DNA of 64,000 bases, taken from Gautieria morchelliformis (Eukaryota > Basidiomycota > Agaricomycetes > Gomphales > Gomphaceae). Location of the stretch: contig WHVA01000019.1 in NCBI GenBank assembly GCA_015179125.1, positions 186,001 through 250,000 of the forward strand. The letters are read 5' to 3'. Both the position numbers and the translations under genes were made by a program. Within the stretch, counting starts at the first letter, position 1. The number at the start of each line of letters is the position of its first letter. The notes beneath the pieces were generated by a model that saw only the letters and a program-made list of their open reading frames with translations, searched no databases and was not told the DNA's origin. This document shows, in pieces, positions 10,526 through 21,993 of the stretch.

Positions 10526-10978
10526 TCAACTCTCGTATCGCGCATCAAGACAAGGCGTATAAAGTCCCGAGCCCCAATCATGAATCCTTCCGAGCAGCGA
10601 CAAAAAGTCAAGGACATCGAAGACGGCGTACACATTCTCGACGCTTCCAATAATAATAGACGTGACGGCTGTAATCATCTCAGCAGTTGGAGATCGGCGA
10701 CTGTCCACGTACCGAGAGAGTGGTTTGGCGAAGGCGTTGGGGTCCAGGATGCTCGAGCTTTGCAAGAACCACTGGTATGTTGCGGATCGGAGGACGGTGT
10801 GCGCGGTGAGCCTATGTGGAATCAAAGTAGAAGTGCATGGTAGCCAAGGGACAGGCTTGTAGTTTCGACTCGGCCTCGACGGATGCATCAGCACATTCCC
10901 ATTCCTTGACCTGTTTAAAATCACTGGGTCCATGACGAGAAGGTTTGGGAGAGAGATTCCTTTGGAAGCTACCTTCAT
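10526..10978 (-). CDS. Hypothetical protein, 150 residues
   Basis: An uninterrupted ATG-initiated frame encodes MKVASKGISLPN... with a hydrophobic stretch around SIIIGSVENVYAVFDVLDFLSLL near residues 107-130 that could be one membrane segment. No family is recognised. It has natural-looking composition and no low-complexity bias, but no splice or promoter evidence supports it, and it may be one exon of a larger gene. Confidence 0.4.
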   Translation of the reverse strand: MKVASKGISLPNLLVMDPVILNRSRNGNVLMHPSRPSRNYKPVPWLPCTSTLIPHRLTAHTVLRSATYQWFLQSSSILDPNAFAKPLSRYVDSRRSPTAEMITAVTSIIIGSVENVYAVFDVLDFLSLLGRIHDWGSGLYTPCLDARYES

Positions 10979-12118
10979 CTCCGAAATAGAACGGGCCCCG
11001 TCATAGACTTTTGCGCCATGATAACAACCCGCAATTGATACGCGACTGTCAGCCGATTCAGACCGCCAGACCGCTGAACTATGAACTTAATTCATCGATG
11101 ATTCAGGAATCAGGGGTTGAGGTCTAGATGTGTGAAGACATGCTTTGCATCTGTGACGATAACCATTCCATGGGGGAGATCAGGGTGGTCACGTCCCAGT
11201 CCCATAAGATGGGTGGGAGGGGGATGTGAATGACAATTAATATCGTTGAGAGGCGAAATACTGTTCGTAGTGAAGCGGTATTTGATGAAAGGCATGAGCG
11301 AGAACACATAACCTTAACGCGCACTCTATTGGAGCACGAGCTGGCTTGTCCTGGAAACACGCAACCTAAACAGACTCGCAACCCGACCGTTGTCAAGTAT
11401 AATAACGCAGAGATTTCCTCAGCCTTATCATGCTCAGAACTTTGTTGAAAGAGCTCGAGCGACGCCGGGTCACTCGATAACGTCAGCTGTAGCCGTCACC
11501 AGTTTCAGAGTAGGAGTTTGCGCGGTACCGCCGCCACCTTTACTAGGCTAATAGCGCCCACGTTGCGCAAATTCCACAGTCCATCCGCTGGCAAGGTGTT
11601 GCCTAAGGGCTAGCAGTAGCGGCCTCCTTCAACTCGTTGCACACACAGCACAACAGGACAAGATCACAATCATCGTTATGAGTATTAGATGCCAAGATGC
11701 CTCATGTGACACCGACTCGTGAGCTCACCGAGAGACCAGCACCGTCACAGTGACGAAATAGTAGCAACTGTCGAACGTCGACTTCCCCAAGACAACGAGA
11801 GACGTGCATCCTGATCTATTGTGTCCAGCGTATACGCCGTTGCGAGTATTCCTTCGGAGCTACGGGAATCTCGGGTATTCAGAAGCAGTATCACCGAGAG
11901 TGGTTGAGGTGGGACCTGGCTATGGAAGGCTGGGGTGAATTGCAAAGTGAGCGCCCATGACAACTGGGCCAGGTATTGCACTAATTACCATGATGATGGG
12001 AATGAGGATGCGTGGTTTTTTTTTCGTTATGGTGAGCTAACTTCTCCGTTATCCCTGTGCGGCTGCAACTTGAGTTGGTGACTCTCTGAGACAGCGTGTA
12101 TGGCATTTACGGTATTGT
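10979..12118. other. Intergenic stretch before the Copia element
   Basis: No gene is supported. A minus-strand frame at 11745-11981 has protein-like composition but no recognisable motif. The sequence immediately left of 12119 does not match the MULE sequence found right of the Copia element. Confidence 0.4.
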
Positions 12119-12340
12119 TGTTAGTAATCGGGACGATGACACCGCCGAGGCAGAGCCGGCACGCATTTAGCCGGAGGTTCGAGATCGCTCTCGACCCCGG
12201 GTTGCTGGTACACCGGCATCGCATCGGCACAGCAGCTCGAAGGGATTGGTAATACAAACGGACATCATATTTGTATATAAGGAAGAACGATCTACTTGAG
12301 ATCGTAGAATATCAGATCATTATATCTCCTTCGTCCCACA
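12119..12340 (+). repeat. 5' LTR of the Copia element
   Basis: It begins TGTTAGTAATC and ends TCCCACA, matching 16382-16602 over its full length. A TATATAAGG lies at about 12274-12282. It is followed directly by the primer-binding-like word. Confidence 0.9.
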
Positions 12341-12420
12341 GGTTATGGGCCCCGCGCATAACTAAACTACTACAAATCTAACTACGCTCTATACTCCAAT
12401 AACTCAAATACCGATCGACG

Positions 12421-13240
12421 ATGTCGAGTAGCAACAACACGTACAAGATCGACCCCTTGAACGGGGATAATTACGCGGCGTGGCGCCGGCGGCTCGAGTG
12501 GATACTCGATGACTCAGATCTGTGGGACGTGGCTATCGGCAGGGAGACGGAACCGAGACCGGCAGATGCCGACAACGTCACTGCGACCGAACAGCAGGAG
12601 ATCGACGATTGGAGAAGGAAGGACAAGAAGGCTAGAAAAGAGATTTGCCTCAGAGTTGCCGATGAACAACTAGTTTACATCAATCAGACGATGTCTGTGT
12701 TTGCTGTATGGACTAGTCTACAAGCAATATTCGAATCTAAGGGAGCAGTGGGGATTGTAAATCTCCGAAGAGATTCTTCCGGACGCTTGCCGAGGACGGC
12801 GCGAACATGGAGGAGCACGTACGCAAGCTCCGCGGCATTCAACAGGAACTGAATGCGCGGGGGCATTACATCAGTGACACCGAGTTCTCGAACACGTTGC
12901 TGACGTCATTACCAGATTCTTGGTCGGCGTTTATTACGGCAGTAAACGCCAGTGGAGCCGGGACAACAGCTGATATATTAATAGCTCGGGTCCTCGATGA
13001 GGATCGAGCACGGAAAGCTGGATCGGCACGGCAGACGGCGCTTAAGGCGCAACAACGTCACAGGACCAGGAAAGATGACTCAGGAGCAACAAAGGGAAAG
13101 TGCCGAAATTGCGGCAAGAAGGGTCATTACGTGAAGGACTGTTGGGCAAAGGTGGCGGCAAGGAGGCCAAGCACCGAAATGGTTCAAATCAGGGAACAAA
13201 GAAACAGTCAAACAAGCAGAAGAAAAGGACTTCGCATTTG
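12421..13240 (+). mobile_element. Copia gag region with zinc knuckle
   Basis: The region opens with YKIDPLNGDNYAAWRRR, the Copia Gag N-terminal motif for binding the template. Near 13100-13140 a CRNCGKKGHYVKDC knuckle follows. It encodes the capsid-like protein that would package RNA. It is interrupted. Confidence 0.85.
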
Positions 13241-13259
13241 TATCTAAGGAGGTAGCATA

Positions 13260-16200
13260 CAGTGCTATATCCGCATCCGACTGGTTAGCCGATTCAGCGG
13301 CAACAACACACATAGCTAGAAGCCGAAACGATTTCGCTAGCTATGCCGAGGAACCATCAGAGATGAAGGAATTTCACCTGATGCGGTACTACATACACAA
13401 GGCCGAGGCACTATATACATGGAATTCAAGATCGGCGCCAAGACGAACACGATCGAGCTACGTGACGTCAAACACGCACCAGATGCGCCGAACAACCTTA
13501 TCAGCGTAGGGCGTTTAACTGATAAGGGTAACACGGCCACATTTTCAGGCACCGGCGTCGAATTCAAATCACGCGCCGGAGTTACCTTCGCACAGGGACA
13601 GAAGCGTGGGCGGTATTCTGTATGAAGGCACGGGTCACTCGATCAGTCGAGGCACGGGACTTTGCCGCAGCGGCAAAAGGACGGTCATGGGACAAATGGC
13701 ACAGGATACTCGGGCACGTCAACATAAATTCATAAAGATGTTGAAATCTAACGATCTAGTCACCGGACTTGAGATCGACGAGTCAAACGAGCCGAGCCAG
13801 TGCAAGGCATGCATACAAGGCAACGGCATGTGGAGCCGTTCCCCAAAAGAGCCGAGGACACTGTAGAACAGGTCGGTGACCTGACAGTATCCGATGTATG
13901 GGGACCTGCCCAGACCGAGGGACCATCGGTGAAAATACTTTTATTCTTTCACGGACATCAAATCGAGGTACACCGTAATCTATTTTGGGAGCACCAAAGA
14001 TGAAGCGCTCAAACACTTCGAGACGTACAAGGCATTCCTCGAGACCCAAACAGGTCAGAAACTGAAGAGGTTTCGCTCGGATAATGGAGGGGAATATGTC
14101 AATAAAAATTTCAAGGAATTTTGTGCAAAATATGGCATTATCATGGAGACCACAGCTCCATACTCCCCAGCCCAGAATGGAATCGCCGAACGACTCAACC
14201 GGACCTTACTCGAGCACGCACGGGCAATGATATTTGCCAAGAACCTGCCAAAAATACTCTGGCCCGAGGCCGTGGCTTACGCGTGTTATATCAAAAATCG
14301 ATCACCCACGCGAGCGCTTGGAGATGACGCAACGCCGTTCCAAGCACTATTCGGCAAGAAGCCGAACATAGCACGTCTAGAGGAATTTGGGACAAATTGT
14401 TGGGTTATGGTGCCGGATCAACGTCGAGCCAAACTTGATCCAAAGGCAGAAGAGCATATATTCGTCGGAGTAGCAGAACATGCAAAAGCCTGGAGGTATT
14501 ACAATAAAGCCTCAAAACATGTTCAAATTTCAAGAAATATTACATTCGAAGAAAACGACAACAAACTCTACCCTATCCCAGATAACGACGATGACGACAC
14601 GGCACCGCTCGAGGGGGAGCACTCACCGCGCGAGCATGTGCCGGACCCGATCACATCTACCCCACAGACGTCATCACCCCAGACAACACCCGTTCCTGAT
14701 CCACCTGAACAAGCGCCAGCTCCACAGATCCGACGGAGCGCGCGTATCACTCAAAGACCGGATTACCGGAAACTGAATAATTCAGGACGCACCGAGCAGG
14801 TTTACATAACGAAAGAAATTGTCACTGAACCTGAGAATTACAGAGCGGCGGTATCACGTGATGATGCGCCGATCTGGGAGAAAGCGATGGAAATTGAGAT
14901 GGACCAACACAAGACGTTAGGAACATGGGAGTTAACAGAACTACCACCCGGACGAGTAGCTATCGGTTGCCGATGGGTATACGCTGTCAAAACACAACCG
15001 GACGGACAATTCGATAAGGCTAAAGCAAGGGTTGTGGCTCAAGGATTCACACAGAGGCCAGGGATGGATTACTACGAGATAACCTCACCCGTGGTCAAAT
15101 TCGATTCACTACGTGTTCTATTAGCAATCGCAAACACACTCGATTGGGAAATCGAAATGATGGATGTCAAAGGCGCCTACCTCAATTCAACCATAGATGA
15201 GGAGATCTACATGCGCCAGCCCGACGGTTTTGATGATGGATCTGGACGCGTTCTAAGAATATACAGAGCGCTCTACGGACTCAAACAATTGGGACGAGCT
15301 TGGCATCAGCGCTTACGCAAATTACTACTCGATCTCGGCTTCCATCAAAGTACAGCCGATGAATGCGTCTACATCAGACAAGATAAGGATTCAATCGAAG
15401 TCATATCAGTATATGTGGACGACTTTGGACTATTTGCTGACTCCAAGGGAGGGATGATTAAGCTCAAGGGGGAGCTTCATGGAAAATTCCCTTAACAGAT
15501 TTAGGAGAAATGAAGAAAATATTGGGAATTAGAGTTGAGAGGAATAGGGATGAGGGAACACTGATCATGTCACAAGGGCATTACATCGACATCATACTCG
15601 ATCGATTCAACATGACAACGGCACATTCCGTATCTACACCTCTGCATAAAATGACCAAACTCACGACACCCATGGACTCAACAGGTCCAACTGCCGAAGT
15701 ACCCTATGCCAAGGCGATCGGATCACTCATGTATGCAGCACTCAGCACGCGACCTGATTTGGCCTTTACCGTACAACATCTGAGCCAATTCACTACTACT
15801 TACGGAACCGAGCACTGGACGGCGATCAAGCACGCGCTCAGGTACCTCAAAGGGTCACGTGATGACGGCATAATCTTCCGACGAGACGCTGGTCTCGACC
15901 TCGAAATATTTGTCGACTCGGATTATGCTAATAGAAACGACGCACTATCTATTAGTGGCTATGTAGCTATACTAGGAGGGGGAGCTATCGCATGGAGCTC
16001 AAAGAAGCAGCGAACGATCGCGCTATCTACCACGGAGGCCGAATACATGGCACTTACCGAGGGCGCCAAGCAATTAATCTGGCTGAGGCGTTTTATCGAG
16101 GAACTTGGAATCGATCAAACCCAGCCCATGTCACTTCGATCAGACAATCTAGGCGCCATTACACTATCGCATGACGCAACGTATCATGCGCGTACCAAAC

Positions 16201-16433
16201 ACATCAATGTCGCATATCATTTCATCCGTGAGAAAGTGGTCTCTCACGAGGCATCACTTACATACGTACCGACGAAGGAGAACGTAGCGGACATATTTAC
16301 AAAGGGATTAGACATGCACCAACATAGGTATCTATTAGGGAAATTAGGATTTTGCCGAAGGGACTTCTCGCTGAGGGGGAGTGTTAGTAATCGGGACGAT
16401 GACACCGCCAAGGCAGAGCCGGCACGCACTTAG
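13260..16433 (+). mobile_element. Copia pol region: protease, integrase, reverse transcriptase, RNase H
   Basis: Protease is marked by DWLADSAATTHI at about 13280. A GAG-pre-integrase zinc site sits near 13750-13830. The integrase core ends at APYSPAQNGIAERLNRTLLEHAR near 14155-14220. Reverse transcriptase holds CRWVYAVKTQPDGQFDKAKAR, MDVKGAYLNS and YVDD near 15410. RNase H shows STTEAEYMAL near 16030-16060. The longest open piece covers 14143-15495. The region as a whole is broken. Confidence 0.9.
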
Positions 16434-16602
16434 CCGGAGGTTCGAGATCGCTCTCGACCCCGGGTTACTGGTGCACCGGCATCGCATCGGCACAGCAGCT
16501 CGAAGAGATTGGTAATATAGGAACATCATAATTAGTATATAAGGACAGATGATCTTGTACAGATCGTAGAATATCAGACCATTATATCTCCTTCGTTCCA
16601 CA
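16382..16602 (+). repeat. 3' LTR of the Copia element
   Basis: It begins TGTTAGTAATC after a purine-rich GAGGGGGAG run and ends TTCCACA. It matches the 5' LTR with about 20 differences, most of them in a 45-bp stretch near the TATA box. Confidence 0.9.
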
Positions 16603-18438
16603 CATCCTGTCTGATCTCCTAAAGGCATGGCGGGACTCTCTGGGTTGTCAGGACGGCATTAAATTTACGCCGCTGGTCGCTATCACTGATACTGACACAA
16701 AGGAGCACGGTGCACTACTCCAAATTTGGCCAAAGATATGGTTAATTCTGTGCAAATTTCATGTTTGACAGTGTTGGTCCAATCATCGGAAACAGGTCCT
16801 CCGAATGGGAAAGACACCTAACTTTCCAAAGCAACATGTTCAGGCTAGAATTTGTGTTCTGGAAGAGGAGTAAGTAGTTTCATACCTATGTAGCATTATT
16901 TGTATCTCATAAAATACAGACTACTTCTCACTGGTGACTATGAAGCGGCACAGAATATTATATCACAAGAGAAGCTTGCGCTCGCCAACTTGAAAGAGCT
17001 TCCGGAGATGGTAGTGGCAGCTGGCGCTGGCTTAAATTACCTCAAATATATTACCGATACATGGATGCCAGTCTCCCTCTGGCAGGGTTGGTCTCAGAAA
17101 GGCCGCACACATGCTTCCGCAATACTCAAAATTCCTATTGAAGGTGTCATACCTACAACCAACCATTTGGAGGCTTTCAATGCAATCCTGAAGTGGAAAC
17201 ATATACACTGGTGGCAGCGCTCTGGCAAACGTCTGCGCTTGGATATATTTATTTTCCTGCTGATCACATGGATATTACCAGGCATTTTCAACCACCGGAG
17301 CACAGAAGCAGAATACTACCAATGGCTCTCAGAACGTTTCCGAGATCAGACTGATGGCGTTGATCTGGGTGTGAGACAAAAGACTCAGCTGTTTGCACCA
17401 AAGCAACTGCCTGCACCGGTCATCCCAGTGGCCTGGTGGACTTCTGAAAACAAACAGCGTAATATCACTGAAGCTCCGTATCTCTCACAATCACACATGT
17501 CCCGGGTGCACTGGTTAGATCCTTATACAGTCGATGGTACCTGTGCAAGTGCCCTGGCTGACATTCGAGTGCCTGATCATAAATGCTATGATTTGCGACT
17601 GAATGTTTATGGCTGGGCCTATTGTTCTTGCCCAGCCTTCAGTCAGAACCATGGTGCACTTGTGGGCATTGCGGCTTGCGATTCCAAAGCTGACTGAATC
17701 AGGATCACTTGCCCCAGCGACCTATCCTTTCCATTTCCCCACAAAATGACGCATGGACCATCTATAGGCAGTGCTTTACAGTACCTATGACATTGCTCAC
17801 TGCCGCTCCTGATACCACCACTGATCACACTGATGCACCATCCAGTGCATCAGTGACTCTTTCCAATCACACCAACACCTGGTTATTGCAAACCATGGAG
17901 GATGACGATAGCGAGTCACACAAACCACCTGAGTCTAACATCGACAGCTCAGAATTGGATGGTGACTCCCACACCAAAAAGACAGATGAAGTGAGTAAAA
18001 CAAATTGGGCTAACAATCTAAATGGTATATATTTATGTTTTCCTATTCAGCCTGAGGGGTCAAGTACCACTGCCACCGAAGGTGTCCGTCACCAAGTGCT
18101 TGATAAGATCAAGCACTTTGCGCACATAAACTTCCCAAACTTCACGGAATAGTTACACTTCTAGATGATGCACATCAGACCCCAATTTTCCCACTCTCTC
18201 AAACTGATCTCGCTGACCTATCCGAGCTTGAAGATGTGTGTTCAAGGCTCGCTATAGGTGTTAGGCAGATGACCGGCCAATTCACTGTGCCTGAGTTGTG
18301 TGCACTAGCTGTGCCAGCAACAGCAAGTACTCATAGTGTAAGTGCTCTCTATCCTACAAGGAAAGAATGAGCTGATATTATTCATGCTAGCATGTGTTTG
18401 GTGCCTCAGATGGTCTTTCAGAGTTGCCGGTCAAGTGA
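16603..18438 (+). pseudogene. MULE (Mutator-like) DNA transposase fragment with SWIM zinc finger, broken
   Basis: The left part carries the MULE core around VAITDTDTKEHGALLQIWPK and ILCKFHV, with an in-frame TGA just after FHV. A 50-nt intron (16870-16919) joins EEE to LLLTGDYEAAQ. The middle reads KGRTHASAILKIPIEGVIPTTNHLEAFN. The SWIM finger shows CSCPAF at about 17627-17640, while the later C-x-H (CGHCGLRF) lies in another frame, so a 1-nt shift separates the halves. A last 53-nt intron (18338-18390) precedes a terminal exon ending with TGA at 18436-18438. The 5' part is missing at the Copia junction. Terminal inverted repeats were not found. Mobility is not expected. Confidence 0.75.
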
Positions 18439-18761
18439 CTGCTGCCTCCATCTCCTGAATGCAACCAGCGTCGCAAGGCATCACATGTGGACCGTTAGGG
18501 TAGCTTTGTCCAAGACCACAGTAATTATTCAACACAAATTCTTTTAATTAATAGTACTAAGAAACCTATTCCGCAAAGTGTATGATGTACACTTCTCCGT
18601 ACGTGGCTGGGTTTTTATAATACGACGAGAAGCAGTTCCAATTCTCTGTAGCTACTCTCATATATACATCCAAGAAATTGATGGAGAGTAGCGGACATTC
18701 AAGAAATCTTTGAGAGCAGGGGTTGGAGAGCAAGAGTACGGAAGAAAAACAAGACGAAAGA
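18439..18761. other. Gap between two convergent broken genes
   Basis: About 320 bp separate the MULE stop from the stop of the minus-strand gene. AT-rich sequence near 18530-18560 could hold both polyadenylation regions. No gene is seen. Confidence 0.4.
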
Positions 18762-20516
18762 CTAAATGGCAGGATTATTGCCGTAAACCCACACTGGGCA
18801 CTGCGGCCCATGCACGTAATGCAGGACTTCCTTCGTGAAGAACTGATTACAGTTACACATATCGAACATCCTCCAAAATGTTGCGCTATCAACTCCTTCA
18901 TTCGAGCATAGGGCGGCAAGTGCGTCCTCCAGCTCAGAGCCATGCAAAGGAGGCACATGGCGGTTGTAAACTGCTACCAGATGTGGGTCAGGCAGCTCCC
19001 ACAGACATGATGTATCACTGAACATACGGTCTCCTTGATGGAAACAAGTTAGTCTTGTTTCTGATAAGAATAAATATGTTACTTACCAGGCATGATAGTT
19101 ACCCTTTCACGCAGGTTATGTCTGGAGCGAGGTGTGGTTGGTATACTGCCTGAATAGTCACTCATAGTAGCTAAAAATACGGCTGTTAGCTGATAACTAT
19201 AGTAGGATATATCGGAATGACTTACGTGACTGAGGATGAGAGCCAGTACTTATTGACCGGTGGGTCATAGCCAACTGGTTTGACAGAGGCATCCTTGATG
19301 AATCGGGAACTATAGGGCCTTTTGATAATGGAAGATCACTGGAATGGAAAAAAGCCTCCGAGGGAAGAGGGAGCTGCGGAAGGGTGAACATTGATGAAGA
19401 GGAATGGGATTATGCTTCAGAGATGTTCGGAAGGGAGAACGAGGATGATCCAGGTGTAGATGGGGATGTGGAATGACCGGGACTGACAACAAACGGGTTG
19501 CCAACACTTGCTGGGTGATGCTGCAGGGTTTTGTTTATGCCAGAGTCTTTCTTTGCGGTTTTTGTGACTATCAATTGCATTAAGTAGCTGAATGAATGCA
19601 TATGGGAGACTTTACCGCCACTGAAGCCACCTCTTCTGCCCCGATTAAACTGGTAAGGAGGTGGAGGACTAATTGGAATTGATGTAGAAACACCGCTGCG
19701 AGATGCTACACTTACATGAGTATCGAGCAAGCAAATGATATTAATGGAACGTACTTGGTGTGGCATGCACTGGGTGGAGAAGACCATATCTGTCAAAGTG
19801 AGGAAGGCCTATAAGAAATTGTTTTAAGCGTACTAAAGAGGTCAATATTATAGAGTGCAAACCTGGGCCGACATCACCTTCCGGTCTCAGTTCATAGACT
19901 TCTGCAGGCAGGTCGGGGTTTTCCTTAATGAGATCTGTCAAGCAGACTTGAACCCAGTTAATATTTGCAGTTATTATGGAAACCTGGAAGAATACTTACT
20001 CCATGACCCACAACCCTGGTATTTTTGCGCACACGCAGCAGCCACTTTACCTTATATCTACCGCTTTGTACGACCCATATTTCATAAGGATGATTGACCT
20101 CTGGGTCAGTTTCTTGCGTAGCACATGGGCATTGTGGATGCTCGATGTGCAAGGATTGGAAAGCATCTGGGAGTTCGTAGTCAGCATACAACTGGTTATC
20201 TAAATGGCATGGCCTGCGAGAGTGCTCAGAATCACAACCTGGTGATTAATGTAACTTACCAGTGATATACCCTTTCACTGCTGCGTGCCCAAGTCAACAT
20301 CATTTTCACCGTGCATATGCGTTCACGATAGGGTGCAAACATTTCCAGCCAAAGCGCACTGACTTCATCGACACCTGGATGGCCTGAGTAAGGGGATGTT
20401 GGAGATAACATAGAAGAATGCACAGAAGGTGAGCTTTTCACAGCTCCAGAGGGAGACGAGACTGGAGTTTTCCGAAAGTCTGAAAATGAGGGGTACATAG
20501 CAGACGATGCTGGCAT
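18762..20516 (-). pseudogene. Multi-exon gene of unknown family, probably broken
   Basis: Exons in matching phase with good donors can be read on the minus strand: 20260-20516 (starts MPASSAMYPS, contains ALWLEMFAPYRERIC), 20051-20213 (HIEHPQCPCATQ), pieces between 19413 and 19941 (LIKENPDLPAEVYELRPEGD, then a Ser/Pro-rich stretch), 19226-19409, 19087-19149 and 18762-19033 (ends VWVYGNNPAI). Introns 20214-20259, 19150-19225 and 19034-19086 have GTAAGT donors. A TAA at about 19410-19412 interrupts the Ser/Pro-rich part in the same frame unless it falls in an unseen intron. I do not recognise a family. The last exon has several Cys and His but no standard zinc motif. It faces the MULE fragment tail to tail and may be mobile-element cargo or a host relic. 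Confidence 0.5.
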
Positions 20517-20658
20517 ATCCACATGGTAAATGTATGGCCTATCTAACCTGTTTGTGAGCTCAAAAGGGGCAAAACTCTGTTGCCTTCACGCTTACCTAGT
20601 AAAATTGTTGTTGGATAACAGTCGCTCAATGTGAAAAAGCACACTGAATGACGGGGAA

Positions 20659-20700
20659 GTGGAGCAGCTTAGCTCTGTGAATAGAGCTAAGCTGCTCCAC
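20659..20700. repeat. Perfect 18-bp hairpin
   Basis: GTGGAGCAGCTTAGCTCT and its exact reverse complement flank the loop GTGAAT. The arms have no mismatch, which implies recent origin or selection. Confidence 0.85.
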
Positions 20701-20885
20701 ACACAAACGAAGCGAGGCCCTCTGATGTCCGTTGCTCGTTTTGGTGTATTGGTGCTAATGCGTTTCTCCAAAAGGTATGGAGGCAGGAAGCGAAGGTGTA
20801 TGGGTGCTTATGGTAAACTGTATATTGCGACGAAATAGCTGGTGCTTCCGAAGGCATGGCCTGGTCCGCAGCTGACCAAGCTCAT

Positions 20886-21054
20886 TGTTAGGGCGTCAGA
20901 CCCAGAGATGAGTCAGCCGAGGACGAACCTAGCTGGATGTTTGAGAACACTCTCGACTCTGGGATGGTGCACCGGCACAGCATCGGCACAGCGGCAGCTC
21001 GAAGATATTAGTAATATAAGGACATTATTAGTCTTCTATTAAGCATACGACACA
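20886..21054 (+). mobile_element. Diverged solo LTR related to the Copia LTR at 12119
   Basis: It begins TGTTAGGGCGTC and shares TGGTGCACCGGCA, GCATCGGCACAGC and GCAGCTCGAAGA with the Copia LTRs at matching positions. The right part has drifted and no internal region is present. The right boundary is uncertain. Confidence 0.65.
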
Positions 21055-21069
21055 AATTCATTTGCATTG

Positions 21070-21330
21070 CTTTGCATGTGTTTTATCGTGCTTTGCTTCC
21101 ATGTGATATTGTCTGACAATGGTTAGTCATCATTTTCATTGGCTATTGTTTGAGACAATAGTTACTAATCATTCATGTCATTGGTTATAGGTGCACTTTG
21201 TATATGGTTTTCTCTGTTTTGCTGCGAGGTGATGTTGTCCATTGATGCTTATTGGCTCTCCTTTGAGACAACCATTACTAACTGTTCCTGTCATTGGCTA
21301 TTGGGCCGCTGACTTCTTTGCTTATGTTTT
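21070..21330. repeat. Imperfect tandem repeat of about 115 bp
   Basis: Two similar units share TTTTGCT/TTTGCTTCCATGTGATATTGTC-like starts, then ATTGGCT, TTTGAGACAA and TTACTAA, then GTCATTGG. The units are strongly diverged. From 21330 to 21990 nothing else is recognised. Confidence 0.45.
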
Positions 21331-21993
21331 GTGGAGTTTGCTTACCAAGTGTCTCTCTCCGCTTCCATGGCCCACTTCTCCATCCACTCTGAATAATCAC
21401 CTTTTTTAGTAGTTTTTTCTCTGAAAAATCCCTTGCTGTCTGGCATCCGAACTGCCCCCTGGTGGGAAAGTCACAAAGTCAGTGGGTGGGATATATCTGT
21501 AGCAATGGAATTGTTCGCGATGATGTATGGAGATGGCTACCCAATTTGAGTGCGAAGCGCATGGCTAAGTCATCTGAATGTGGGTCTGGAAGCGACTTAG
21601 TTCACTCTTTGTTCTATCTGCAGGGTTGCCTTGTCGTTCCTATGTTTAGACAGGTGAGGTGCTCTGAGGTAAATATATATTTCTTTACATAAACCAATAT
21701 TGCCAGAATAATTATAGCACAGGCATAAGATCATTGTGTGAGGCATGTTGAAGGTGCAAAAGCCAGGTTCATCAATTGGATTGCAATACAGGACTCCAGT
21801 GACCATTGCTGTTGCAATTCGTGCTAGCCCAAGGCTAATACTTTTGTAATCCACATGCACGGTAGCTACTCTGATTGATCTGGGGTTTCTGGCACCTCTG
21901 GCAGCAGACTCCACCACCACACTTGCTCAACCCACAGCTCTCTACTGGATAGGTTACTTGATGACGACAATTCACACATTCACACATTCCACA

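Larger units (their letters stand above)
12119..16602 (+). mobile_element. Copia-type LTR retrotransposon, broken
   Basis: The element has two LTRs, a primer-binding-like GGTTATGGGCCC just after the 5' LTR, and a polypurine run before the 3' LTR. Domains run gag, CCHC zinc knuckle, protease, integrase, reverse transcriptase, RNase H, which is the Copia order. The coding region is broken in roughly half a dozen places. By eye the LTRs differ at about 20 of 222 positions, so it is not recent. No matching target duplication is seen at its two edges (ATTGT on the left, CATCC on the right). Confidence 0.93.

Noticed and set aside
11745-11981. Minus-strand ORF with hydrophobic start
   Set aside because: Protein-like but short, without motif, splice partner or promoter.
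16436-16460. GGTTCGAGATC resembling a tRNA B box in the Copia LTRs
   Set aside because: No A box at the right distance and no cloverleaf. The word is just part of the LTR.
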